Positions 28,101 to 37,398 of a stretch of 64,000 nucleotides of DNA are shown in pieces. The notes under the pieces are model-generated. The model was not told the origin of the DNA and made no database searches. It saw only the letters and a program-made list of their open reading frames with translations. Position 1 is the first letter of the stretch, and the number at the start of each line of letters is the position of its first letter. The DNA lies in the NCBI GenBank assembly GCA_016458225.1, contig JAEMGR010000003.1, forward strand, positions 62,001 to 126,000. The letters are read 5' to 3'. Origin of the DNA: Myxococcaceae bacterium JPH2 (GTDB taxonomy: Bacteria; Myxococcota; Myxococcia; Myxococcales; Myxococcaceae). A program made the position numbers and the translations under genes.

Positions 28101-28152
28101 CCCATTCGGGCTGGGGCAGGTAGCGGACCTTCAAACCTTCAACGAGGGACAT
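25117..28152 (-). CDS. RapA-like SNF2 ATPase (helicase-related)
   Basis: Swi2/Snf2 ATPase that tracks on nucleic acid; the E. coli relative RapA recycles RNA polymerase. The ATG at 28152 has GGAG 7 bases before it; the frame is open to 28209. Motif I is ADEVGLGKTIEAGM, motif II IIDEAHHLKG, motif III LLLTATPMQ, and motif VI VEQRIGRLDRIGQ, all intact. Residues about 1-130 are an N-terminal Tudor-like region (VRFADTGEEDELPESEV), as in RapA. About 1011 residues compares with 968 for E. coli. A C-terminal region of about 400 residues is helical and family-typical. A divergent sensor kinase gene follows the 316-bp gap. Confidence 0.9.
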   Translation of the reverse strand: MSLVEGLKVRYLPQPEWGVGHLLSLQEEGARALVAFPGREDAPVLVSAKGGALVPTALARGEPVQTPKGRKAVILGEEPGARGLRRYVVRFADTGEEDELPESEVRALPPRSDLVSTLREGRVGEARAFTLRKQALILDDERRGDALGALLASRVMVKPHQVGVVQRVLSARRPRFVLADEVGLGKTIEAGMVFSALRLVGLARRVLVVAPSHLTVQWLVELFHKFNQLFTLMDSDRHAQSLKEAPGVSPWARFPLVVTSLELLARSEEHRREVAGEDAFWDLVIIDEAHHLKGEKAFAAARGLAANSWGLLLLTATPMQLDPAEYHGLLTLIDAATAPTVEGFEARLQRQEELSAAVRSLLEGGKASEAVRALARRFPEDSRLTSLKDREALLAHLAETYSLSDRLVRNRRAVVGGFSTRRLHRHPVTLSPEELKTRDAALAALAKSSLRGAPLGNVLRRLESSAASFAGAVRSNPALKDSGLKLPARDAKFSAFLRVLQGVIWKGEPRAKVLVFTESRDTLDMLQAELGREGVESLGYHGDLPLVERDRQVARFRDPEGPKVLVCTEVGGEGRNFQFAHHLVHYDLPWSPATVEQRIGRLDRIGQSHPVEIHVFDPAGTLAADVLMLLSDAVGVFGETVGGLDAVLEEVEDRLAELALVPREERMAYAQELKTRVEAARAQVKRAYDPLLDLRSFDKPAVERLVKRALARMGEEPDEDAEAQPLEDGLWGVARDLDERLEETVTELARRVGIGVDTDEQVDAFQVAFHFGHALKVDGLPGIDVLEDRTVLGTFWRDTAVEAEELEYFATGHPLVEALFGFLRDGPYGRSAFRAIEKRGPQKARGLEFLFHVQLPEPEDTSPGARVPSRQLARFLERSLLHLAVVESAGGPKADASVLHALEIEGRALKGDEVLRAFPGFGAFVDAAVPVAEEAAAAALAKLATQARKGIEAERDAALERLRLSLTHQGLAAEAVEAQLGAERAHYERLLQALAGAKPVLDAASGFTLNR

Positions 28153-28468
28153 GGCGCTCCATAACTCCGGCCCGCGGCGAAGGCCATCACGTTGCCATCC
28201 CCCCTGCACCTCCCCGCGCCCCGGTCAACTCCCCCGGTTGCCGCCGCCCCCCCTCGCAGTGTCCACGGCCAGACGCCCGGTCCGGTCCGCGCCTGCGCGG
28301 CTCGGTCCGCGCGCCACGGCCACCTCGGCCACGCCCTCGGGGCGAGCGCGCTGTCCATGGGTCAACGAGGCCCCGTCCGTGGGTCCCATGTTGGGGCAGG
28401 GCCCGCATCGGTGATGTTGAGGGCTGTACTGCACGCAAGCACTCGGTGCCGTTCGGGGGGAGTGCAAC
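28153..28468. other. Divergent intergenic region (RapA-like / sensor kinase), no gene seen
   Basis: This 316-bp stretch between two divergent starts holds no credible gene; reading frames in it are Arg/Pro-rich shadows. The sensor kinase ATG (28469) has GGGGGGAG at 28455-28462, and the RapA-like ATG has GGAG at 28159-28162 (read on the minus strand). No promoter consensus is clear. Confidence 0.6.
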
Positions 28469-30718
28469 ATGCTGCGCCGTTGGACCTTCGCTCAGCGAGT
28501 GGGGGCAGGTCTGTCCGCCTGCCTCCTGACCGGCCTCGTCCTCCTCGGCACCCTGTTGTCCACCGCGCGCACGCTCGCGTCCGATGAGGACTCGGGCACG
28601 CACCAGGCCTCCGACTTCCTCGTGGAGGTGGAGCGGCTGCGGCGCGCCTTCGCGGAGATGGTGGCCACGGGGCGGGGCTACATGTTGTCCGGCGCGCCCG
28701 CGGACTTGAGGGCGCGGGAAGTCGCGCGCGAGCGCTTCCGGGCCTCGCTGCAGCGGCTGGAGACGCACCCGGCCGGCCAGAACTTCCGGCCCGAGGTGGC
28801 CGCCCTGCGCAAGGCCGAGGAGCTGGCCGAGGTGCACGTGGCGGACGCGGCGGCGCGCAACCTCCTGGACCCGCTGGAGCACCGCGTGCGCGCGGAGGAG
28901 ACGCCCGCGCGCCAGGAGGTGGAGCAGCGCATGGAGGCGCTGGCGGACACCGCCGAGAGCGCGCTGGTGGCCCGGCTGTTCGCGCAGCACGAGGCGGCTC
29001 GGGGCTGGCTGCACCACGCGCTGATAGCGGGCGTGCTGGGGCTGGCGGGCGTGGGCGCGCTGGGGCTCGTCCTGCGGCGCTCACTGGAGCCGCTGCACAA
29101 CGAGCATGTGCAGAGCGAGCGGCGGCTGCACCTCTTCATGGACGGCGTGTCGGACTACGCGCTGTGCTTCCTGGAGCCGGACGGCGCGGTGTCCGGATGG
29201 AGCACCGGCGCCGAGCGCCTCACCGGGTGGACGTCCGAGGACATCGTCGGGCTGGGCGTGGAGGTGCTCCACCCCGAGGAGGCGCTGGCCACCGGGCTGC
29301 CCCGCAGCTACCGCGAGCGCGCCGCGCGCGAGGGTCGCCTCCAGTCCGAGGGCTGGCGACTGCGGCGCGACGGCTCGCGCTTCTGGGCCGAGACGCTGCT
29401 CACCGCGCTGCACGACGAGCGCGGCCGGCTGCAGGGCTTCGCCGAGGTGACGCGCGACATCACCGAGCGCCGCCGCGTGGAGCGCATGCAGGCCTTGCTC
29501 GTGGAGGCAGGCCGCGTGCTGCCCCCGCTCGCCAGCGCCCCCGAGCTGGGCGCGGCGCTCACCCGCCTGTGCGTCCCGGAGATGGCCGAGGCGTGCGTCC
29601 TGTACTCGGAGGACGATGACGGCGTGGTGCGCCCGGTGGCCGTGACGTGCGCGGACCAGGGCACGCGCGAGCGGCTGTGGGAGCCGCTCCTGGGCAGCCC
29701 CGAGGCCGACGAGACCGGCCCTGGGCGCGTGGTGCACACCGGCCGCGCCGAGCGCTTCCTGGAGGTGGACCCCGAGCGGCTGCCGCCCGCCGTGCGAGAC
29801 AGCGCCCAGGGTGAGCTGTGGCGGGCCCTGGGCGTGCGCTCCGCCCTCACCGTGCCGCTGGCGGTGGGCCCGCGCATCGTGGGCGCGCTGAGCCTCTTGT
29901 CCACCCGCCCCCACCGCCGCTACGGCGCCGCGGACCAGGCGCTGCTGGAGGAGCTGGCCGCGCGCGCCGCGCTCGCCATGGACAACGCCCGGCTGCTGGC
30001 CGAAGCCCAGGGCGCGCTGGAGCTCATCGGCGTGGCGGCGCACGACCTGGGCAACCCGCTCAGCTCCCTGCAGCTCCGCCTGCGGCGCCTGCGCATGCTG
30101 ACCGCGAGCACCCCGGACGCGCGCCTGCGCGACGGGCTCACCCTCGCCGAGGGCGAGACGCTCCGCCTGGGCCGGCTGGTGCACAACCTGCTGGACCTGT
30201 CGCGCCTGTCCGCGGGCCGGCTGGTGCTGGACACCGAGGAGCTGGACCTGGCCGAGCTGGCGCGCGAGGTGGTGGACCGCCACGCGGACCAGGCCGCCGC
30301 CGCTGGGTGCGCCCTGAGCGTGCGCGCCGACGATGGCGCCACCGGCCCCTGGGACCGCCAGCGCCTGGACCGCGTCCTCACCAACCTCGTCAGCAACGCC
30401 CTCAAGTTCGGCCCGGGTCAGCCCGTGGAGGTGCACGTCGAGGTGGACGCCCGCCACGCCCGCCTCGTCGTGCGCGACCGCGGCGTGGGCATCCCCAGCG
30501 AGGCCCAGGAGCGCCTCTTCTCCCGCTTCGAGCGGGGCCTCGCCGGCGGCCACCAGCCCGGCTTCGGCCTGGGCCTCTACATCGTCCGCCAGCTCGTCGA
30601 GGCCCACGGCGGCACCATCCGGGTCCACAGCCGAGTCGGGGAAGGCTCGGAATTCACGGTGGAGCTTCCCCGCCTCCCCGCCGCGTCCATCCCCCTCGCG
30701 GCCGAGGCCCGTGCCTAG
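28469..30718 (+). CDS. Membrane sensor histidine kinase (periplasmic sensor, PAS, GAF, HisKA, HATPase)
   Basis: Two membrane helices (AGLSACLLTGLVLLGTLL and ALIAGVLGLAGVGALGLVL) flank an about 140-residue helical periplasmic domain. Then come a PAS domain (FMDGVSDYALCFLEPDGAVS, about 205-330), a GAF domain (about 345-510), and the dimerisation/phosphotransfer helix with the H-box GVAAHDLGNPLSSL. The ATPase domain has the N-box LTNLVSNALKFG, G1 DRGVGIP, and GFGLGLYIVRQLVEAHGG. All kinase residues are present. 749 aa. There is no receiver gene adjacent. A terminator follows directly. Confidence 0.9.
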   Translation: MLRRWTFAQRVGAGLSACLLTGLVLLGTLLSTARTLASDEDSGTHQASDFLVEVERLRRAFAEMVATGRGYMLSGAPADLRAREVARERFRASLQRLETHPAGQNFRPEVAALRKAEELAEVHVADAAARNLLDPLEHRVRAEETPARQEVEQRMEALADTAESALVARLFAQHEAARGWLHHALIAGVLGLAGVGALGLVLRRSLEPLHNEHVQSERRLHLFMDGVSDYALCFLEPDGAVSGWSTGAERLTGWTSEDIVGLGVEVLHPEEALATGLPRSYRERAAREGRLQSEGWRLRRDGSRFWAETLLTALHDERGRLQGFAEVTRDITERRRVERMQALLVEAGRVLPPLASAPELGAALTRLCVPEMAEACVLYSEDDDGVVRPVAVTCADQGTRERLWEPLLGSPEADETGPGRVVHTGRAERFLEVDPERLPPAVRDSAQGELWRALGVRSALTVPLAVGPRIVGALSLLSTRPHRRYGAADQALLEELAARAALAMDNARLLAEAQGALELIGVAAHDLGNPLSSLQLRLRRLRMLTASTPDARLRDGLTLAEGETLRLGRLVHNLLDLSRLSAGRLVLDTEELDLAELAREVVDRHADQAAAAGCALSVRADDGATGPWDRQRLDRVLTNLVSNALKFGPGQPVEVHVEVDARHARLVVRDRGVGIPSEAQERLFSRFERGLAGGHQPGFGLGLYIVRQLVEAHGGTIRVHSRVGEGSEFTVELPRLPAASIPLAAEARA

Positions 30719-30721
30719 CGC

Positions 30722-30743
30722 CCTGGGGTGACTCCACCCCAGG
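30722..30743 (+). terminator. Intrinsic terminator of the sensor kinase
   Basis: CCTGGGGTG and CACCCCAGG (ending at 30743) make a 9-bp stem with a 4-base loop, four bases past the stop. The following CATGTCTTTCTATC is T-rich. Confidence 0.75.
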
Positions 30744-30807
30744 CATGTCTTTCTATCTCTTTGATAACACTCAGAGTTCAGTTCCCAGCGGAATTGTTTC
30801 TTAAAAG

Positions 30808-30837
30808 TTGAACCTGTCTGTTCAATACGGATATTCT
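30808..30837 (+). promoter_or_regulatory. Candidate promoter with an overlapping palindrome upstream of the cytochrome gene
   Basis: This lies in a markedly AT-rich stretch (30750-30890). TTGAAC (30808-30813) resembles a -35; TATTCT (30832-30837) is a -10 at 18-base spacing. TTGAAC and GTTCAA (30820-30825) make a perfect 6-bp inverted repeat with a 6-base spacer, as an operator overlapping the -35 would. The regulated gene starts at 30984 after AAGGAG. Confidence 0.45.
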
Positions 30838-30983
30838 TCGTACGGCTAAAAAGTCCTGCTCTCCGGAAAGTCGGAAACAGGACGGACGCCGCCCTCCTCG
30901 CCCCCCAGCGAACGAGGCCTTCGGCTCCACCGGCCAGGACGTCCCCCAGGCGTCCGCTTTCACACGTACGAAGGAGTTCCCCC

Positions 30984-32840
30984 ATGGGTGGCATTGGAGC
31001 AGCTCGGACGCCTTGGACGCGTCTAGCGCGCGTTGCATCCCCCTCAGGAGTCCCCGGTCGTGCCTCGCTGCTGGCGATGTTGGCGGGCTTGATGGTGGCG
31101 TGTGGCGGGCAGGAGGCGGACGGCGAGCCGGCATCGTTGGAGTCCCAGGGACAGGCGCTGGCGGCGGAGGACGCGGACCTCGCGCGCCGGCCGACCCAGG
31201 CGCCCGCGGTGCCACTGGCCCTGGAAGTGAACAATGGCCAGGGCGTGCCCCTGAAGGTGCGCGCCGGCCAGGCCTTCTACGTGAACCAGCTGGACATCCG
31301 CGCGTCCATCAACGCCTTCAAGGACGAGGGCGTGAACGGGCTGCGCCGCGACGGTGACTTCACCGGCGTGGGCTGGATGGGCGTGCAGCAGGCGGACCAG
31401 GAGTTCGTGCTCCTGTCCAACGCGGACGGCACCTATACCCGCCGGCGCTTCTTCCGCGGCGCGGCGTGGATGGACCTGCCCAGCTTCTTCATCGTGGAGC
31501 CGGTGGACGCGCGCGGCTTCCTCACCGGCCTGCCCATCGTGCTCAACGCCGGCACCGAGCACGAGCGCCGCACCAACCAGGACGACTTCTTCATCCGCCG
31601 CTTCCGCGCCATCCAGTGGACGCGCGACTGCGTCAGCACCGAGAGCTGCGCGGGCGCCAAGGTCTTCGAGGAAGAGGCCCTGGTGGAGCTCAGAAACGCC
31701 TACGAGCACTCCAAGGCCCAGACGCTCACCTTCCGCGCGGACACCCGCGGCGTGCGCCTGCGCTGGAGCCTGCGCCCCGCCGCGCCCTGGCTCATCCCCG
31801 TGGAGCAGGTGAAGAACCCCGAGTTCGCCTACGGCTTCGGCATCGACATCCAGCCCCTTACGCCGCCGGGCGCCAACGGAACCTACGCCCCTGGGTCGGA
31901 CATCACCTTCCAGCTCACACTTCGTGACGGCGCCGGCAAGCGACTTCACCCCAAGGGCAGCCTGCCCACCTACAATGAGACCGTTCCGCCCGGCGCCCCC
32001 GGCAACGCGGCGGGAATTCAGTATTATTCAGCTTTCTTCGACCCGACGACGACGTATTACCGGCGGAAGCACCGGGAGCGGATGATGATGACGCAGCTCA
32101 TCGGGCCGGCGCAGGACATCCAGCCCATCCGCACCATCATCGACCTGGAGGCCTTCCTGGATGACTCGGCGGACGTGCAGACGGTGGCGACCCCCGAGCG
32201 CGATGGCGTCTATGGCCAGTTCATGACGTTCCCGCCGGCCAACAAGCTCTTCGGCGGCGCCTTCTTCCCCAACGAGGGCCGCTGGGACGCGCCCGTGAGC
32301 GACACGTGGACGTACCACATCCCGGCGGACGCGCGCCCCGGCACCTATCTGGTGTCCGCCAAGGCTCGCCGCGTGTACCTGGGTGAGGACCGGCCGGCGT
32401 CGCGCACCATCGAGATCCAGGTGGGCAGCCCGGTGCACACCGAGGCCAAGCTGACCACCGGCCCGTGCAACAGCTGCCACAGCCAGGGCGGCCAGCTGGC
32501 CGAGGTGCTGCACGGCAACGACAACCGCGCCGCGTGCGCGGCGTGCCACGCGCCGCTGGGCTTCGAGCTGGAAGGCCCCATCGTCGTGCGCACGCACTTC
32601 ATCCACTCGCGCTCGAACCGGTTCGACGCGCCGCTGGAGAAGTGCTCTTCCTGCCACCTGACCCAGGACAGCACGCAGCGGACCAGCAAGGCCGCGTGTC
32701 TGTCGTGCCACAAGAGCTACCCGGACAGCCACGTGGCGAAGTTCGGCCCCATCGAAAGCATGTACGTCGGCGGGGGCCGCGAATCCTTCCAGCAGTGCAC
32801 CGGCGCCTGCCACAAGACACACCCGGGCAGCGGCTTCTAG
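30984..32840 (+). CDS. Multiheme c-type cytochrome lipoprotein
   Basis: Likely electron-transfer protein on the envelope. The ATG has AAGGAG 7 bases upstream. The lipobox MLAGLMVACG predicts a lipoprotein. The first 480 residues have no recognised domain and include beta-rich segments. The last 125 hold heme-attachment motifs CNSCH (495), CAACH (518), CSSCH (554), CLSCH (572) and a CxxxCH-type CTGACH (605), with several extra His. This clustering of hemes at the C-terminus after a beta domain resembles MtrC/OmcA-type cytochromes. It is followed 28 bp later by a FIST sensor gene. Confidence 0.82.
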   Translation: MGGIGAARTPWTRLARVASPSGVPGRASLLAMLAGLMVACGGQEADGEPASLESQGQALAAEDADLARRPTQAPAVPLALEVNNGQGVPLKVRAGQAFYVNQLDIRASINAFKDEGVNGLRRDGDFTGVGWMGVQQADQEFVLLSNADGTYTRRRFFRGAAWMDLPSFFIVEPVDARGFLTGLPIVLNAGTEHERRTNQDDFFIRRFRAIQWTRDCVSTESCAGAKVFEEEALVELRNAYEHSKAQTLTFRADTRGVRLRWSLRPAAPWLIPVEQVKNPEFAYGFGIDIQPLTPPGANGTYAPGSDITFQLTLRDGAGKRLHPKGSLPTYNETVPPGAPGNAAGIQYYSAFFDPTTTYYRRKHRERMMMTQLIGPAQDIQPIRTIIDLEAFLDDSADVQTVATPERDGVYGQFMTFPPANKLFGGAFFPNEGRWDAPVSDTWTYHIPADARPGTYLVSAKARRVYLGEDRPASRTIEIQVGSPVHTEAKLTTGPCNSCHSQGGQLAEVLHGNDNRAACAACHAPLGFELEGPIVVRTHFIHSRSNRFDAPLEKCSSCHLTQDSTQRTSKAACLSCHKSYPDSHVAKFGPIESMYVGGGRESFQQCTGACHKTHPGSGF

Positions 32841-32868
32841 GCCGCCGCCCTTCTCGAGGAGGTTCTCC

Positions 32869-34029
32869 ATGGCACAAGTGAAGATGCAGACGGCTCGCAC
32901 CACACTCGCCGAGCCGGCCGCTGCCGCGGAGGACCTCCTACGACAACTCAACGGGCCACCGCCCAAGCTGGTGACGCTGTTCGCGGCGCGCAACCGCAAT
33001 CAGCTGGAACTCAACCGCGCGGTGCGCGCGCGGCTGCCCAAGGAGACCCGCCTGGTGGGCGCCACCACCGGCGGAGAGCTGGACAACGACGGCATCCACG
33101 AGGACACCGTGGTGCTGGGCGCCATGTCCGGCGACTTCGAGGTGGGCCTGGGGCTGGGCAGCGGGCTCACCGTGGACGCGTTCGGCGCGGGCGCCGCGGC
33201 CATCAAGCGCGCGTGCGAGGAACTGGGCGTCCGGCAGCAGGACCTGAATCCGCGCCACTACGTCGGGCTCGTGATTGACGACGGCTTCCGCTACAAGAAA
33301 GAGGAGCTGCTGCTGGGCATCCTCGACAAGAGCCAGACGCTGGTGCTCGTGGGCGGCGGTGCCAGCGACTACAGCCGGGACCCCGCGCGCCAGTCCGCGC
33401 TGGTGCACGTGGACGGCGAGGTGGCCGGCGACGGCGTGCTGGTGGCCCTGTTCAAGACGAACGCGCCGTGGGGCGCGCTGCGCTCGCACTGGTACGTGCC
33501 CACCGGCGAGAAGCTCACCATCACCCGCGTGGACGAGACGCACACGCGCGCGCTGGAGATCGACGGCAAGCCCGCGGCGGCGCGCTACGCGGAGCTGTTG
33601 GACGTGCGCCCGGAGGACCTGGAGTTCGGCAGTCCGCGTGGCTTCGCGGTGCGGCCCACCGCGCTCAAGGTGGGCCGGGAGTACTTCATCCGCGCCGCGT
33701 GGCGGCCGCTGGAGGACGGCTCCATCCTGTTCGCCAACCTGCTCGAGGAAGGCAGCGAGCTGGAGCTGATGAAGATTGGCGACATGGCGGGCATGACGCG
33801 CGCCTTCTTCACCGAGGAGCTGCCGCGCCGGGTGCCCAACCCCCAGGCCACGCTCCTGTTCCACTGCAGCGGACGCATGTGGTACGCGGGCGCCACCGGC
33901 TCGGTGCCCCAGCTGTCAGAGGCGATGAAGGTCGCTCCCACGGCCGCTGGGATGAATGTGCACTTCGAGATCTACTCGGGGTTCCACATCAACACCACGC
34001 TGACCGTGCTGGCTTTCGGGGCGAACTGA
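32869..34029 (+). CDS. FIST domain sensor protein
   Basis: FIST (F-box intracellular signal transduction) proteins bind small ligands and signal in two-component systems. The 386 residues cover the N-terminal FIST domain (ETRLVGATTGGELDNDG, about 55-70, is a family hallmark) and the C-terminal FIST_C domain (LPRRVPNPQATLLFHCSGRM, about 320-340). The ATG at 32869 has GGAGG 7 bases upstream. It precedes the hybrid kinase gene by 3 bp, consistent with a sensor-kinase complex. No ligand can be read from the sequence. Confidence 0.88.
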   Translation: MAQVKMQTARTTLAEPAAAAEDLLRQLNGPPPKLVTLFAARNRNQLELNRAVRARLPKETRLVGATTGGELDNDGIHEDTVVLGAMSGDFEVGLGLGSGLTVDAFGAGAAAIKRACEELGVRQQDLNPRHYVGLVIDDGFRYKKEELLLGILDKSQTLVLVGGGASDYSRDPARQSALVHVDGEVAGDGVLVALFKTNAPWGALRSHWYVPTGEKLTITRVDETHTRALEIDGKPAAARYAELLDVRPEDLEFGSPRGFAVRPTALKVGREYFIRAAWRPLEDGSILFANLLEEGSELELMKIGDMAGMTRAFFTEELPRRVPNPQATLLFHCSGRMWYAGATGSVPQLSEAMKVAPTAAGMNVHFEIYSGFHINTTLTVLAFGAN

Positions 34030-34032
34030 TTC

Positions 34033-36987
34033 ATGGCCACCCAATCGTCTGTCGCGGAGCCCGTCGCGGGCCCTCCCTCCACCGTTCTGCTCGTCGGTAG
34101 CGAGCGGGAGTACGCCCTGGCCCGCACGGCCCTGGGGCGCGCGGGCGTCGCCGTGGCGCTGGAGGTCGTCAGCACGCAGCCGGCGCTGGAGGCCGCGCTC
34201 GTCCGCCCGTGGGTGCTGGTGCTGTGCGGCGCCGAGGCCCAGGGCCTGGACTGGGCCAAGGCCCACGCCACCTGGACGGCGCGGGGCCTGGAGCTGCCCT
34301 TCGTGGTGCTGTCCGGTGAGTGGAGCGAGTCCACCCTGTCCGCGGCCATGCGCGCCGGCGCGCGGGACTACGTCACCGAGGACCGCTACGGCCACCTGCC
34401 CTTCGTGGTGGAGCGCGAGCTGCGCCTGGCCACCGAGGAGCGCCAGCACCTGGACACGGCCAGCGAGCTGAAGCGCACCAACTGGATTCTGGGCAACATC
34501 ATCGACTCGCTGCCCTTCGTCCTCTTCGTGAAGGACGCGCAGACGCGCCGGCTGGTGGTGGCCAACCAGACGTTCGCGGACGCGTTCAAGGTCACCAAGG
34601 AGTGGCTGCTCGGGAAGCTGGACCACGACTACTTCCCGCAGGAGCAGGCGGACTCCTTCGTCGCCATCGACACGGAGATCCTCGAGACGAAGAAGATGAA
34701 GACGTTCGAGGAGGTGGCCCGCGCCGGTGGCGTGGACCGCATCTTCGCCACGCGCAAGATTCCGCTGCTGGATGACACCGGCACCGCGCGCTACGTGCTC
34801 GGCGTCACCGAGGACATCACCGAGCGCAAGCAGAACGAGGAGATGCTGCGCGCGTCCACCTCGGAGCTGGCCGCGGCCAACCGGCAGCTCGCCGCCAGCC
34901 TGGAGGAAATCAAGCGCACGCGCGCCGTCTCCGCCCGCTCGCTGGCCAGCTACCAGCAGCGCGCGCTCCAGATGGAGATCATCCGCCAGCAGAACGAGGA
35001 CCTGGACCGGCTGGCCCAGGAGCTGGCGGTGGCCAAGCGCAACGAGGAGGAGCGCGCCCGCGAGGCCGAGGCCGCCGCCCGCCTCAAGAGCGAGTTCCTG
35101 GCCAACTTCAGCCACGAGATTCGCACGCCGCTCAACGGCATCATCGGCTACTGCGACCTGCTCATGCGCGAGGAGGGCAACCGGCTCACGCCGCACGGCC
35201 GCCGCGACCTGGGCGTGGTGAAGACGAACGCGAAGACGCTGCTGGCGCTCATCAACGACATCCTCGACCTGTCCAAGATTGAAGCGGGCCGCGTGGAGGT
35301 CGTCACCGAGCAGGTGGACGCGCAGGAGCTGGCCGACGAGTGCATGGCCACGGTGAAGGAGTACCTCAAGGGCAAGGACGTGGCCCTCACCACGCACATC
35401 GACGACGTGGCGCGCATGGTGCGCACCGACGCGCTGAAGCTGCGGCAGATCATGCTCAACCTCTTGAGCAACGCCGCGAAGTTCACCGAGACGGGCGAGG
35501 TGGCGCTGTCCATGGCCTCCGCGGGCGGCGGTGAGCTGCTCATGAAGGTGGAGGACACGGGCGTGGGCATCCCGTCCGACCAGCTCCCCTTCATCTTCGA
35601 GAAGTTCCGTCAGGTGGACGGCTCCACCACGCGCAAGGTGGGCGGCACCGGGCTGGGGCTCGCCATCGTGCGCGAGCTGTCTCGCGTGCTGGGCGGCACC
35701 GTGGCGGTGACGAGCACCCTGGGGCGCGGCTCCACCTTCAGCGTGCGGCTGCCCAGCGTGCTCGCGGACTCGCCCAACCACCCGCGGCCCCACAGCGAGC
35801 GGCTGGTGCCGGTGGAAGAGGTCGCGGGCCAGCTCGCGCCCGTGGCGCAGCCGGGCAGCACCGTGCTGGTGGTGGATGATGATCCGCTCATCCAGCAGCT
35901 CGTCGTCGGCCAGCTGGAGCCCGCGGGCTTCAAGGTGGTGACGGCGGATGACGGCATCTCCGCGCTCAACCTGGCCCGCCAGGTGAAACCGCAGGCCATC
36001 CTCCTGGACATCCACCTGCCGCGGCTGGACGGGTGGTCGGTGCTCAGTCAGCTCAAGGGCGAGCCGACCCTGGCGGGCATCCCCGTCATCCTCGTGTCCG
36101 TGGAGGAGCAGCGCGCGCGCGGCTTCAGCCTGGGCGCGTGCGAGTACCTGGTGAAGCCCGTGGAGCCCGAGCGGCTGGTGGAGGTGGTGCAGCGCTGCCT
36201 GGCCTCCTCGGGCGTCACCTCGGGCTCGGGCACCGCCGAGGTGCTGGTGGTGGACGACGACGCGGCCACCCGCGAGCTGGTCAGCCGCAACCTGCGCCGC
36301 GCCGGCTTCTCCACCAACGAGGCCCGCAACGGCGAGGACGCGCTGCTCAAGGCGCGCGTGTCGCCGCCGTCGCTGGTGGTGTTGGACCTGATGATGCCCA
36401 ACCTGGACGGCTTCGAGGTGCTGCGCCGGCTGCGCGCGGAGAAGCTGGCCGTGCCCGTGGTGGTGCTCACCGGCAAGACGCTGAGCCACGACGAGGAGAC
36501 ACTCCTGCGCGATGGCTTCGCGGGCTTCGTGCGCAAGGGCGGCCACGCGCTGGAGGACGTCATCGCGCAGGCCAAGGGGCTCTTGCTATCCCAGCGCGCC
36601 GCCAGCGCCGGACGGCTGCCGCGCGTGCTGTACGTGGAGGACAGCGCGCAGAACCGGGACATCGTCCGCCGCTACCTGGGCGGGCTGTTCGACCTCATCG
36701 AAGCGGAGGACGGCGAGCACGGCCTCGAGCGCGCCACCCGCGACAACCCAGACCTCATTCTGATGGACCTGTCCCTTCCCCGCCTGGATGGCTGGGAAGT
36801 CACCAGGCGGTTGCGAGCACTTCCCTCCGTGACGCAGGTCCCCGTGATTGCCGTCACGGCCCACGCCGGAAGGGAATACCAGGACAAGGCGCAGGCGGCC
36901 GGGTGCAATGCCTACCTGACCAAGCCCTTGGATCGTGAACAGTTGCTCGAGACCATCCGCAAGCATCTAGGGAGAAGCCATGGCTGA
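34033..36987 (+). CDS. Hybrid histidine kinase with PAS and three C-terminal receiver domains
   Basis: 984 residues. Residues about 13-135 look like a receiver fold without the phospho-Asp (the strand reads VLVLCGAE). A PAS domain (about 150-275, [20 protein letters not shown]), a coiled coil (about 280-345) and the HisKA H-box [13 protein letters not shown] follow. The HATPase domain has [12 protein letters not shown] and [14 protein letters not shown]. Three receivers come after: [26 protein letters not shown] and [14 protein letters not shown] each show the phospho-Asp. The ATG is 3 bp past the FIST stop, and its end overlaps the next receiver gene by 8 bp. This is one relay with FIST sensor, kinase and receiver. 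Confidence 0.92.
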   Translation: MATQSSVAEPVAGPPSTVLLVGSEREYALARTALGRAGVAVALEVVSTQPALEAALVRPWVLVLCGAEAQGLDWAKAHATWTARGLELPFVVLSGEWSESTLSAAMRAGARDYVTEDRYGHLPFVVERELRLATEERQHLDTASELKRTNWILGNIIDSLPFVLFVKDAQTRRLVVANQTFADAFKVTKEWLLGKLDHDYFPQEQADSFVAIDTEILETKKMKTFEEVARAGGVDRIFATRKIPLLDDTGTARYVLGVTEDITERKQNEEMLRASTSELAAANRQLAASLEEIKRTRAVSARSLASYQQRALQMEIIRQQNEDLDRLAQELAVAKRNEEERAREAEAAARLKSEFLANFSHEIRTPLNGIIGYCDLLMREEGNRLTPHGRRDLGVVKTNAKTLLALINDILDLSKIEAGRVEVVTEQVDAQELADECMATVKEYLKGKDVALTTHIDDVARMVRTDALKLRQIMLNLLSNAAKFTETGEVALSMASAGGGELLMKVEDTGVGIPSDQLPFIFEKFRQVDGSTTRKVGGTGLGLAIVRELSRVLGGTVAVTSTLGRGSTFSVRLPSVLADSPNHPRPHSERLVPVEEVAGQLAPVAQPGSTVLVVDDDPLIQQLVVGQLEPAGFKVVTADDGISALNLARQVKPQAILLDIHLPRLDGWSVLSQLKGEPTLAGIPVILVSVEEQRARGFSLGACEYLVKPVEPERLVEVVQRCLASSGVTSGSGTAEVLVVDDDAATRELVSRNLRRAGFSTNEARNGEDALLKARVSPPSLVVLDLMMPNLDGFEVLRRLRAEKLAVPVVVLTGKTLSHDEETLLRDGFAGFVRKGGHALEDVIAQAKGLLLSQRAASAGRLPRVLYVEDSAQNRDIVRRYLGGLFDLIEAEDGEHGLERATRDNPDLILMDLSLPRLDGWEVTRRLRALPSVTQVPVIAVTAHAGREYQDKAQAAGCNAYLTKPLDREQLLETIRKHLGRSHG

Positions 36988-37393
36988 AGCAAAAACTCGC
37001 GTCCTCGTCGTGGACGACGACCCCGACCTGCTCGACCTCGTGCAGCGCTCGCTGAGCGCCTACGGATTCGAAGTGCAGACCCACACCTCCGCGCTGGGGG
37101 TGTCCAACATCGTGCGCGCGTCCGAGCCCGACTTCGTGCTCATCGACGTGAACTTCCCCGCGCTCAAGGGCGACAAGGTCGTTGGCCTCGCGCGTCAATA
37201 CGCGCCGCCGGGAACGCGCTTCATCCTCTACTCGGCCTCGGATGAGTCCAAGCTGCGCTCACTGGCATTGGCCTCGGGCGCGGATGGCTACATCTCCAAG
37301 AGCGTCCAGGGCGCGGAGCTGGCCCAGAAGCTCCAGGCCATGCGCCTCAAGCCCCGCCCGCCCAATCCCAATCCCGCACCTGTCGAGGGGTGA
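36980..37393 (+). CDS. Single-domain response regulator
   Basis: A 137-residue receiver with no output domain. [10 protein letters not shown] has the acidic pocket, FVLIDVNFPALKG the phospho-Asp, ILYSASDE the Ser, and GYISKSV the conserved Lys. The start overlaps the hybrid kinase end by 8 bp. Very similar to the receiver gene at 44276-44671, including the stretch ISKSVQGA and the LGVSN loop. A Pro-rich tail ends the protein. Likely a phospho-acceptor from the preceding hybrid kinase. Confidence 0.92.
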   Translation: MAEAKTRVLVVDDDPDLLDLVQRSLSAYGFEVQTHTSALGVSNIVRASEPDFVLIDVNFPALKGDKVVGLARQYAPPGTRFILYSASDESKLRSLALASGADGYISKSVQGAELAQKLQAMRLKPRPPNPNPAPVEG

Positions 37394-37398
37394 GCATC

